Below are positions 8,629 through 17,150 of a stretch of DNA of 32,561 nucleotides, in pieces (positions within the stretch are counted from its first letter, which is position 1; each line of letters opens with the position of its first letter). The translations under genes were made by a program, and so were the position numbers. Location of the stretch: assembly GCA_037127585.1 (NCBI GenBank), contig JBAXYB010000023.1, forward strand, positions 1-32,561, in the 5' to 3' direction. The notes beneath the pieces are model-generated. The model saw only the letters and a list, made by a program, of their open reading frames with translations, had not been told where the DNA came from and did not search any database. The DNA comes from CAINDI01 sp037127585. GTDB taxonomy: Bacteria > Verrucomicrobiota > Verrucomicrobiia > Palsa-1439.

Positions 8629-8657
8629 CGTTTATCCACATTCCCGTACCTTGTCAA
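8629..8657 (-). promoter_or_regulatory. Sigma70-type promoter of the tRNA-Val/tRNA-Asp unit
   Basis: On the minus strand a perfect -35 TTGACA (8657-8652) is followed after 17 nt by TAAACG (8634-8629), a weak -10. The predicted start is about 5 nt upstream of mature tRNA-Val. The -35 box and spacing are convincing; the -10 match is poor. Confidence 0.55.
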
Positions 8658-8714
8658 CGCCGAACCCCGTTCGCCTTCAGGGAAAGATTCTTTTTTTCAA
8701 TTCGTACTTCACGC

Positions 8715-8742
8715 TTGATTCGAACCGTTTGCCCGGTACACT
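8715..8742 (+). promoter_or_regulatory. Candidate sigma70 promoter of the 8817 gene and hppA
   Basis: TTGATT (8715-8720), a 16-nt spacer and TACACT (8737-8742) would give a leader of about 68 nt before the ATG at 8817. That start also has a GAGGG ribosome site (8804-8808) with an 8-nt spacing. hppA follows the 8817 gene by only 15 nt, so this may be the promoter of both. Confidence 0.45.
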
Positions 8743-8816
8743 CCGCGCGCATCTGACGAATCGCAGGGATCGGCCGAAGCCGAGACTAATTCCGTATTCC
8801 ACCGAGGGAAACCACC

Positions 8817-9644
8817 ATGTCAAACGTTAATCTAGTTCTGAGTCTGCCGAACGGCGTGATCACCGCCACGAGCCTCGGCGTGCCGGGCCTCGCGTGGCAT
8901 CGCAGCCCGGGGACGAGTGGTAAATTTCACGGGCATTCAGTCCTCGTCGATCTCGCCCTGCAAGATGGATACCCGGCTTTCGAGTTTCTGAACGAAGGCG
9001 GCTGGCGCGATGCGCAAGCCGATACCCGCACCGCCCTCGACGCCGTGCGCACCGGCAAGCGAACGAAGACGGCACTCTCGAATGCAGCATTTAACTGCAC
9101 ACCCTTGTCGGCCTACGCGCATGTACACCTCGCGAAGACGAGCGGCAGCCTTCTCGAACTGCTGCCGGGGGAACGAATCACCCAGTTCACGGGCCACGCT
9201 TCGGCCGAGAATCTCACCCCCAACCAGATTGCCGGCGTCGCGGGCTTGCCGGAGTTGACGACGCGCCGGGCGCGCTTTTATCTGGTGATCAGCCCGGTTG
9301 AAATGCTGGTGTTATCGAACTTGACGCCCGCCGAATACGTCTGGTACGCGGCGCATCGGTCGGGCAAAGTCTTTCGGCAGATGCTGTTCGCCGAGTTGAA
9401 ACATTCCAACCAAGACCTCGCCGCACGCGAGATTTTCGAGACGGCGGCCCGGGAATTATCCGAGTCGCCAATGAAGAAGACCAAGACGATCACGCAAGGC
9501 GAGTGCTTTGCGCGGGTGCCATATGCCGGGTGGACGGGTTATCGGGACGAGGTTGAGGGCGGACTCTACGGCGGCGATCGCGCCGGTGCCTATCTGTGGC
9601 GCTTCCCGAAAGAAATCCCCCACGCCTGGGAACGCGCAAATTAA
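8817..9644 (+). CDS. Unrecognised protein directly upstream of the membrane pyrophosphatase
   Basis: A 275-residue soluble protein without a signal peptide or membrane segment. I do not recognise the family. Visible are an N-terminal beta-rich part ('VNLVLSLPNGVITATSLGVPGLAWHR'), a central 'ARFYLVISPVEMLVLSNLTPAEYVWYAAHRSGKVF', a helical 'LFAELKHSNQDLAAREIFETAARELSES' and a C-terminal 'YAGWTGYRDEVEGGLYGGDRAGAYLWRFPKE'. Start 8817 is supported by GAGGG 8 nt upstream. The gap to hppA is 15 nt and contains the hppA ribosome site, so the two are almost certainly one transcript. A link to pyrophosphate or ion homeostasis is only suggested by this position. Confidence 0.75.
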   Translation: MSNVNLVLSLPNGVITATSLGVPGLAWHRSPGTSGKFHGHSVLVDLALQDGYPAFEFLNEGGWRDAQADTRTALDAVRTGKRTKTALSNAAFNCTPLSAYAHVHLAKTSGSLLELLPGERITQFTGHASAENLTPNQIAGVAGLPELTTRRARFYLVISPVEMLVLSNLTPAEYVWYAAHRSGKVFRQMLFAELKHSNQDLAAREIFETAARELSESPMKKTKTITQGECFARVPYAGWTGYRDEVEGGLYGGDRAGAYLWRFPKEIPHAWERAN

Positions 9645-9659
9645 CAACTGGAGCTTTCG

Positions 9660-12089
9660 ATGAAGAATTACCATATGGGTTATGGACGCCGGATTATTTT
9701 CATTTTCGGGTTACTGCTGGCGGCCATCACGGCCGAGGCCAGCGAAGCCAATCTGGTGCTGCCCCGCTTGGACGATACCGCGCTCGCCAGTTTTGGCGGG
9801 CTCTCGGGACACACACTTCTCCTCGGCGGGCTCGTGATTTGTCTGCTCGGGCTGGGTTTTGGGCTCATCGTGTACGCCCAAATGCGGCGGCGGCCGGTGC
9901 ACAAGGCGATGCTCGAAATCTCCGAGCTGATCTATGAAACCTGCAAGACCTACCTCATCACGCAGGGGAAATTTCTCTGCATCCTCTGGGTGCTGATCGG
10001 CGTGATCATCGTCGCCTACTTCGGGTTCATCCAACACATGGAAGCGTACCGGGTGGGGATCATTCTGGCTTTTAGCGTCCTCGGCATTGCCGGCTCGTTT
10101 GGCGTGGCATGGTTTGGGATCCGTATGAATACGTTTGCCAATTCGCGCACCGCCTTCGCCTCACTCGCCGGCAAGGGGTACCCGTGCTACGCGATTCCAT
10201 TGCAGGCCGGGTTATCCATCGGGATGCTGCTCATCTCCGTCGAACTATTCATGATGCTGGCCATTCTCTTGTTCATTCCCGGCGACTTGGCCGGGTCCTG
10301 CTTCATCGGTTTTGCCATCGGCGAATCGCTCGGCGCTTCGGCGCTGCGCATTGCCGGCGGCATCTTCACGAAGATCGCCGACATCGGCAGCGACTTGATG
10401 AAGATCGTCTTTAAGATCAAGGAAGACGACGCGCGCAACCCGGGCGTGATTGCCGATTGTACCGGCGACAATGCCGGTGACTCGGTTGGGCCGACGGCTG
10501 ACGGTTTTGAAACGTACGGTGTTACCGGCGTGGCGCTCATCACGTTCATCATGCTGGCGGTACCGCAGCCGGCCGTGCAGGTGCAGTTGCTCGTGTGGAT
10601 TTTTGCGATGCGCGTCCTGATGGTGGTGACCGCGGCGGGCAGCTATTTCATCAACGAATTCATCATGAAGGCCAAGTTTGGCGCGGCTCGCAAATTCGAC
10701 TTCGAGCAGCCGCTCACCTCCCTCGTCTGGATCACTTCCATTGTCTCGGTTGTCGTCACGTATGTCAGCAGTGCGCTCCTGATCCCGCACCTTGGCGACG
10801 GTACACTCTGGTGGAAGTTGTCCACGATCATCACCTGTGGCACGCTGGCCGGGGCGGTCATTCCTGAAGTGGTCAAGGTCTTCACCTCGGTCAACTCCCG
10901 GCACGTGCGGGAAGTGGTCAATTCGTCGCGCGAAGGCGGCGCTTCGCTCAACATTCTGTCCGGCCTCACCGCCGGCAATTTCAGCGGCTACTGGCTCGGC
11001 TTGACGATTGTGGCGCTCATGTCCATCGCGTACCTCGTCATGCCCGCTGTCACACCGGCTTTCATGCAAGCCCCGGCAGTTTTTGCCTTTGGTCTGGTGG
11101 CGTTTGGTTTTCTGGGCATGGGGCCGGTAACGATCGCCGTGGACTCCTACGGCCCGGTAACTGATAACGCGCAATCCGTCTACGAACTTTCGATGATCGA
11201 AACGCTCCCGAACGCGGCGGCGGAAATCAAGCGCGACTTCGGTTTCACCCCGGACTTTACGCTCGCGAAAGAACTCCTCGAAGAGAACGACGGCGCCGGC
11301 AACACTTTCAAAGCCACGGCGAAACCGGTCCTCATCGGGACCGCGGTCGTCGGGGCCACCACGATGATTTTTTCAATCATCATGTCGCTCACAGCCGGTC
11401 TGACTGAAAACATGACCAGCCTCTCGTTAATGCACCCGCCATTCTTGCTCGGCCTCATTTCGGGCGGGGCGATCATTTACTGGTTCAGTGGCGCTTCCAC
11501 CCAAGCGGTGGTTGCCGGCTCTTACGCGGCGGTGGAATTTATCAAGGCCAACATTAAACTCGGCACCACCGAGAAAGCCTCCATCGAAGACAGCAAACGC
11601 GTCGTGGAAATCTGCACGCTGTATGCGCAAAAAGGAATGTGGAACATCTTCCTGGCCGTGTTTTTCACCACGCTGTCGTTTGCCTGTATTGAACCGTTCT
11701 TCTTTATCGGCTACTTGATTTCCATCGCGCTGTTCGGTCTCTACCAGGCCATCTTCATGGCCAATGCCGGCGGCGCGTGGGACAACGCCAAGAAAATCGT
11801 CGAGACGGAAATGCACGCCAAGGGGACCGACCTGCATGATGCCTGCGTCGTGGGCGACACCGTGGGCGATCCGTTCAAAGACACCAGCTCGGTTGCTATG
11901 AATCCGATCATCAAGTTTACCACCCTCTTTGGTTTGTTGGCCGTAGAAATGGCCGTCGGCTTGGTGGCGGGCGGACACTCAGGGCTGATGCACGTGCTCG
12001 CCGGTGTCTTCTACGTGATCTCAGTAGTGTTCATCTACCGGTCGTTCTACAGCATGCGCATCCAATCGAAGCCGGCGTTGGCGGCTTAG
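9660..12089 (+). CDS. hppA: Membrane-bound ion-translocating pyrophosphatase (divergent type)
   Basis: An 809-residue, about 16-helix membrane pyrophosphatase that couples PPi hydrolysis to H+ (or Na+) export. Family signatures are present: 'FTKIADIGSDLMK' (about 236-248, versus the usual DVGADLVGK), 'EDDARNPGVIADCTGDNAGD' (about 254-273), and the C-terminal 'VGDTVGDPFKDTSSVAMNP' (about 727-745). At the residue that decides potassium dependence, 'GNTFKATAK' (about 545-553) has Lys, which in characterised enzymes means K+-independent activity; the +3 residue is Ala instead of the usual Thr. The core loop 'GPTADGFETYG' replaces the common 'GMAADLFE'. It is longer than typical (660-770). The N-terminus looks like a signal peptide (helix, then AEASEA). 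GGAG lies 6 nt before the ATG. Its last 4 nt overlap smpB convergently. Confidence 0.93.
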   Translation: MKNYHMGYGRRIIFIFGLLLAAITAEASEANLVLPRLDDTALASFGGLSGHTLLLGGLVICLLGLGFGLIVYAQMRRRPVHKAMLEISELIYETCKTYLITQGKFLCILWVLIGVIIVAYFGFIQHMEAYRVGIILAFSVLGIAGSFGVAWFGIRMNTFANSRTAFASLAGKGYPCYAIPLQAGLSIGMLLISVELFMMLAILLFIPGDLAGSCFIGFAIGESLGASALRIAGGIFTKIADIGSDLMKIVFKIKEDDARNPGVIADCTGDNAGDSVGPTADGFETYGVTGVALITFIMLAVPQPAVQVQLLVWIFAMRVLMVVTAAGSYFINEFIMKAKFGAARKFDFEQPLTSLVWITSIVSVVVTYVSSALLIPHLGDGTLWWKLSTIITCGTLAGAVIPEVVKVFTSVNSRHVREVVNSSREGGASLNILSGLTAGNFSGYWLGLTIVALMSIAYLVMPAVTPAFMQAPAVFAFGLVAFGFLGMGPVTIAVDSYGPVTDNAQSVYELSMIETLPNAAAEIKRDFGFTPDFTLAKELLEENDGAGNTFKATAKPVLIGTAVVGATTMIFSIIMSLTAGLTENMTSLSLMHPPFLLGLISGGAIIYWFSGASTQAVVAGSYAAVEFIKANIKLGTTEKASIEDSKRVVEICTLYAQKGMWNIFLAVFFTTLSFACIEPFFFIGYLISIALFGLYQAIFMANAGGAWDNAKKIVETEMHAKGTDLHDACVVGDTVGDPFKDTSSVAMNPIIKFTTLFGLLAVEMAVGLVAGGHSGLMHVLAGVFYVISVVFIYRSFYSMRIQSKPALAA

Positions 12090-12544
12090 CCGCGATTCTT
12101 CATGCGGTCGGCGATGGCGCGCTGGACTTCGCGGTTGGCTTCCTTGCGCTTGATGGTCTCGCGTTTGTCGGCGACGTTCTTGCCTTTGCCAACGCCTAAG
12201 AGAACTTTGGCAAAACTTTTCGTGAAGTAAATCTTCAGCGGGAGAAGCGCCATGCCTTTGGCGTTGAGTTGGCTATCGAGCTTTTCGATTTCTTTTTTAT
12301 GGAGCAGTAACCGGCGGGGGCGGATGGGATCGACGTTGGCGCGGTTGCCGAATTCGTAGGGCTGGATGTGGGCGTTGTAGAGCCAGCACTGGCCACGTTC
12401 GACCCGGGCAAAGGCTTCATCGATGGAGACGCGCGCCGCACGGAGCGACTTGACCTCGACGCCTCTCAGTTCGATACCGGCTTCGAAAGTGTCGCCGATG
12501 AAATAATCGCGCCCGGCTTTGTGGTTTTGAATGGTCGGCGGCAT
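12086..12544 (-). CDS. smpB: SsrA-binding protein SmpB
   Basis: A 152-residue tmRNA partner needed for trans-translation, which frees stalled ribosomes. The N-terminus 'HKAGRDYFIGDTFEAGIELR' and the following 'GVEVKSLRAARVSIDEAF' match the oligonucleotide-binding beta-barrel of SmpB. The C-terminus 'GKNVADKRETIKRKEANREV' is the basic tail that enters the decoding centre. Length is normal. No tmRNA gene is visible in the window. It lies 80 nt downstream of rpoZ on the same strand and its stop overlaps the 3' end of hppA. Confidence 0.97.
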   Translation of the reverse strand: MPPTIQNHKAGRDYFIGDTFEAGIELRGVEVKSLRAARVSIDEAFARVERGQCWLYNAHIQPYEFGNRANVDPIRPRRLLLHKKEIEKLDSQLNAKGMALLPLKIYFTKSFAKVLLGVGKGKNVADKRETIKRKEANREVQRAIADRMKNRG

Positions 12545-12624
12545 GGCCGTGACTATAGCACGTCAACTTCCGCAGTTGGAGTCCCGCCTTTAGTCGGTCG
12601 GGAGGCGGTATCCGGACACCAGCC

Positions 12625-12858
12625 CTAGTCTTTGAGCGCGGCGGCGGCGTCGATTTCTTCAGTCGTCGGCAACTCGTAGGTGAGCTTGCCTTCACCGATT
12701 TCTTTGAGGGCGATATCGGCGTAATCCATCTTCGGGTCGGTCAAAGTCAGCGGTCGGTTGCCCTGCGCGAGTTGCCGGACACGGCGGGACACGAGGTTGA
12801 TCAAGTACTCGGGTTGGGGAATCTGTTGGGCGGCGGCGGCGAAGAATTTGCTTTTCAT
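12625..12858 (-). CDS. rpoZ: RNA polymerase omega subunit
   Basis: A 77-residue protein. 'PEYLINLVSRRVRQLAQGNR' (17-36) is the conserved omega helix that packs on the beta' C-terminus, followed by 'DYADIALKEIGEGKL', the usual second block. The short Ala-rich N-terminus and acidic C-terminus fit the family. It helps assembly of core polymerase and can carry a (p)ppGpp site together with beta'. It lies between groEL (separated by a hairpin terminator) and smpB. Confidence 0.9.
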   Translation of the reverse strand: MKSKFFAAAAQQIPQPEYLINLVSRRVRQLAQGNRPLTLTDPKMDYADIALKEIGEGKLTYELPTTEEIDAAAALKD

Positions 12859-12917
12859 GGGGAGCGAGACTGTCTGCGAAAATGAGCCGAATTACAAGGG
12901 CTATTTTGGCGGTTCTA

Positions 12918-12953
12918 TAAAAACGGAATGGGGCGGGTGTTGCCACCCGCCCC
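12918..12953 (-). terminator. Rho-independent terminator after groEL
   Basis: On the minus strand a perfect 10-bp stem GGGGCGGGTG/CACCCGCCCC (12944-12953 with 12930-12939) with a 4-nt loop is followed by ATTCCGTTTTTATA (T-run at 12923-12919). It sits 26 nt past the groEL stop and before rpoZ, so rpoZ-smpB probably has its own promoter or depends on read-through. Confidence 0.75.
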
Positions 12954-12979
12954 ATCGAGCCGTGATTAATCTACCGGAC

Positions 12980-14623
<1,644 letters not shown>

Positions 14624-14646
14624 AGTAAATAATTCCTTTGGTTACG

Positions 14647-14937
14647 TTAGCTCTCGATGATGCCGAGGATGTCGTCCTCGCGCATGATCAAATAATCATG
14701 GCCGTCGACTTTGATTTCGGTGCCGCCATACTTGCTGATCAGCACGCGATCACCCTTTTTGACTTCGAACGGAATCAGCTTGCCGCCTTCATCCCGTTTG
14801 CCGGTCCCGATGGCAATGACTTTGCCTTCCTGGGGTTTCTCTTTTGCGGTGTCCGGGATGATGATCCCGCCCTTCTTTACTTCGGCTTGTTCAATCGCCT
14901 GCACCAGCACGCGATCGCCCAATGGTTTTACGTTCAT
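14647..14937 (-). CDS. groES: 10-kDa co-chaperonin GroES
   Basis: A 96-residue lid of the GroEL chamber. 'MNVKPLGDRVLVQAIEQAEV' and 'KKGGIIIPDTAKEKPQEGKV' (mobile loop) are diagnostic. 'KYGGTEIKVDGHDYLIMRED' and 'DILGIIES' form the end. AGGAG lies 11 nt upstream of the ATG. It is separated from dnaK by 93 nt containing a large nested palindrome. Confidence 0.98.
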   Translation of the reverse strand: MNVKPLGDRVLVQAIEQAEVKKGGIIIPDTAKEKPQEGKVIAIGTGKRDEGGKLIPFEVKKGDRVLISKYGGTEIKVDGHDYLIMREDDILGIIES

Positions 14938-14973
14938 GCGTCTCTATCTCCTGTTTGGTTTGGTTTTAGATTC

Positions 14974-15022
14974 CTGTAGCCGAGGCGTGAGCCTCGATCC
15001 GAAGCTCACGCTTCGGCTACAG
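14974..15022. repeat. Nested palindromic repeat between dnaK and groES
   Basis: Two 23-nt arms (14974-14996 and 15000-15022) flank a 3-nt centre and are reverse complements at 21 of 23 positions; both mismatches would be G-U pairs in one of the transcripts. Each arm is itself a hairpin: CGAGGC-GTGA-GCCTCG on the left and CGAAGC-TCAC-GCTTCG on the right. It can therefore fold either as one long stem or as two short ones. It begins 9 nt past the dnaK stop. No T-run follows, so it is better described as a REP-like element than as a terminator, though it could weaken read-through from dnaK into groESL. Confidence 0.85.
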
Positions 15023-15030
15023 AGTCTCGG

Positions 15031-16971
15031 TTACTTTTTCTTCTGATCGTCCACGACCTCGAAGTCGGCATCCACCACATCACCTTGCGCCTTCTTCTCA
15101 GCCTGCGGCTCACCGGTGGGCGCGGACTGTTCCGCCCCGGCCGTTGAAGTCTTCTCTTTCACTTTCGCGTAAATCTCCGACGACACCGCATGCCAGACCT
15201 CCGTCAACGCTTCCTCTGACTTCTTAATCGCGTCGGTATCGTCGCCCTTGAGCGCGTCTTTGACCTTCGTCAACTCGTCTTCGAGCTTCTTCTTCTGCTC
15301 ATCGGTGATGACGTCCTTCTGTTCGCGAATGAACTTCTCCGTGCGGAAAATCGCTGCGTCCGCCGTATTGCGTTGCTCCGCCTTCTCGCGCGCCTTCTTA
15401 TCTTCCTCGGCGTGCTCCTCGGCATCCTTGCGCATCTTCTCAATCTCATCCTTCGAGAGACCGCTCGATGCTGTGATCGAAATCTTCTGCGACTTACCGG
15501 TGCCGAGGTCTTTCGCGGTCACGTGCACAATGCTGTTCGCATCAATGTCAAACGTCACCTCAATCTGCGGCATCCCGCGCGGTGCCGGCGGAATGTCCGT
15601 CAAATGAAACCGGCCAATCGTCTTATTGTCGCGCGCCATCGGGCGTTCGCCCTGCAACACGTGAACTTCCACGTTCGGCTGACTGTCCGAAGCCGTGGAG
15701 AAAATTTCGCTCTTCTTCGTCGGGATCGTCGTGTTGCGCGGAATCAACGTCGTGAACACATTGCCGAGCGTCTCAATCCCGAGCGACAACGGCGTCACGT
15801 CGAGCAACACGATGTCCTGCTTGACCTGACCGGTCAGCACGCCACCTTGGATACCGGCGCCGACCGCAACGACTTCATCCGGGTTCACACCTTGATGCGG
15901 GGCCTTGCCGATCAGCTTGCCGGCAACTTCCACAACCTTCGGCATGCGAGTCATACCGCCAACGAGCACCAGCTCGTCCACCTTCGTCATGTCGATCTTC
16001 GCGTCGCGCAAACAGGCTTCGACCGGCTTGATCGTCCGGTCAATCAACTCATCGCAAAGTTGTTCGAGCTTGGCGCGCGTCAGCTTCTTGACGATGTGCT
16101 TCGGCCCGCTCGCATCCGCCGTGATGAACGGCAAATTAATTTCGTAATCCTGTGCGCTGGACAAGGCGATCTTGGCCTTCTCGGATTCTTCCTTGATGCG
16201 CTGGAGCGCGTCCGGTTGCTTCGAAAGATCGCTGCCGGTCTCCTTTTTGAAATCATCGATGATCCACGTCATCACGTGTTCGTCGAAGTCGTCCCCACCC
16301 AGATGCGTGTCGCCATTGGTTGCTAAGACTTCGAAAACCCCGTCGCCGATGTTCAACACCGAAATATCAAATGTCCCACCACCGAGATCGTACACCGCGA
16401 TGTGCTCGTCCTTCTTCTTGTCGAGCCCGTACGCGAGCGCCGCCGCGGTCGGTTCGTTGATGATCCGCAAAACTTCCAGCCCGGCAATCCGCCCGGCATC
16501 CTTCGTCGCCTGCCGTTGCGCGTCATTGAAATACGCCGGCACCGTAATGACGGCCTTCTCGATGGTCTCGCCGAGATATTTTTCCGCATCAGCCTTCATC
16601 TTCGCGAGAATCATCGCGGAAATTTCCGGCGGCGTGAACGTCTGCTCTTCGCCCCCGACCATCACCTTCACTGCCGCGTCGCCATTCGCCGCGCGCACAA
16701 CATCATACGGCACGCGCTTGCGTTCCTGGGCGATTTCCTCGTACTTGCGCCCCATGAACCGTTTGATGGAATAAATCGTATTCTTCGGATTGACGACGCC
16801 CTGCCGCTTCGCCGCCTGCCCGACCAACCGCTCGCCCGACTTCGTGAACGCCACGATCGATGGAGTCGTCCGCCCGCCTTCTGCGTTCGGCACAACCACC
16901 GGCTCGCCGCCTTCAACGACCGCCATACAAGAGTTCGTCGTCCCTAAATCGATGCCTAAAACTTTTGCCAT
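15031..16971 (-). CDS. dnaK: Chaperone protein DnaK (Hsp70)
   Basis: A 646-residue Hsp70 of normal length. The ATPase phosphate-1 motif 'MAKVLGIDLGTTNSCMAVVE' is at 1-20. 'VPAYFNDAQRQATKDAGRIA' (near 140-160), 'YDLGGGTFDISVLNIGDGVF' (near 195-215) and 'VLVGGMTRMPKV' (near 335-347) complete the actin-like domain. The substrate-binding domain 'LLDVTPLSLGIETLG' and a charged helical lid follow, ending 'GDVVDADFEVVDDQKKK'. AGGAG (16986-16982) lies 10 nt before the ATG. No dnaJ or grpE is in the window. The upstream region carries a striking set of repeated motifs described separately. Confidence 0.98.
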   Translation of the reverse strand: MAKVLGIDLGTTNSCMAVVEGGEPVVVPNAEGGRTTPSIVAFTKSGERLVGQAAKRQGVVNPKNTIYSIKRFMGRKYEEIAQERKRVPYDVVRAANGDAAVKVMVGGEEQTFTPPEISAMILAKMKADAEKYLGETIEKAVITVPAYFNDAQRQATKDAGRIAGLEVLRIINEPTAAALAYGLDKKKDEHIAVYDLGGGTFDISVLNIGDGVFEVLATNGDTHLGGDDFDEHVMTWIIDDFKKETGSDLSKQPDALQRIKEESEKAKIALSSAQDYEINLPFITADASGPKHIVKKLTRAKLEQLCDELIDRTIKPVEACLRDAKIDMTKVDELVLVGGMTRMPKVVEVAGKLIGKAPHQGVNPDEVVAVGAGIQGGVLTGQVKQDIVLLDVTPLSLGIETLGNVFTTLIPRNTTIPTKKSEIFSTASDSQPNVEVHVLQGERPMARDNKTIGRFHLTDIPPAPRGMPQIEVTFDIDANSIVHVTAKDLGTGKSQKISITASSGLSKDEIEKMRKDAEEHAEEDKKAREKAEQRNTADAAIFRTEKFIREQKDVITDEQKKKLEDELTKVKDALKGDDTDAIKKSEEALTEVWHAVSSEIYAKVKEKTSTAGAEQSAPTGEPQAEKKAQGDVVDADFEVVDDQKKK

Positions 16972-16996
16972 AATATAAAATCTCCTACCCCCATTT

Positions 16997-17114
16997 AGCT
17001 ACGCCTGTGCCACGTACGTAAGTGCTTGACCGGCAACAAATCGACCGACGCAACGCTGTGCCAATGGCACAGCAAATCCAACCCAACTGTGCCACAAGCG
17101 CCACACTGTCACAG
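16997..17114 (-). promoter_or_regulatory. dnaK upstream region with repeated CTGTGCCAC motifs and a perfect 19-nt palindrome
   Basis: CTGTGCCAC (plus-strand sense) occurs at 17005-17013 and 17087-17095. A perfect palindrome of 9-nt arms around one base, GCTGTGCCA/TGGCACAGC, occupies 17055-17073, and CTGTCACAG lies at 17106-17114. On the minus strand the copy nearest dnaK reads TGGCAC-AGGCG-TAGCT (17012-16997), with GG and GC separated by 10 nt, the geometry of a sigma54 -24/-12 promoter. Its start point would fall almost on the dnaK ribosome site, a tight fit. Alternatively the set is an operator array for an unknown regulator of dnaK or the divergent 17151 gene. Confidence 0.4.
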
Positions 17115-17150
17115 CTTGACCCAACCGCCTGACTCGCCCAAAATGACTCG

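Noticed and set aside
10245..11174. 309-aa minus-strand open frame inside hppA
   Set aside because: It is antisense to a strongly conserved gene, with charged, repetitive composition; a shadow frame.
15373..16326. 317-aa plus-strand open frame inside dnaK
   Set aside because: It is antisense to dnaK; Arg/His-rich composition follows from dnaK codon use. The 257-aa frame inside groEL (13808-14581) was rejected for the same reason.
17051..17069. Second sigma54-like box, TGGCAC-N4-TTGC, upstream of dnaK
   Set aside because: GG and GC are only 9 nt apart, one short of the strict 10-nt spacing.
14938..17150. CIRCE/HrcA operator for groESL or dnaK
   Set aside because: No TTAGCACTC-N9-GAGTGCTAA-like inverted repeat is visible upstream of either gene.
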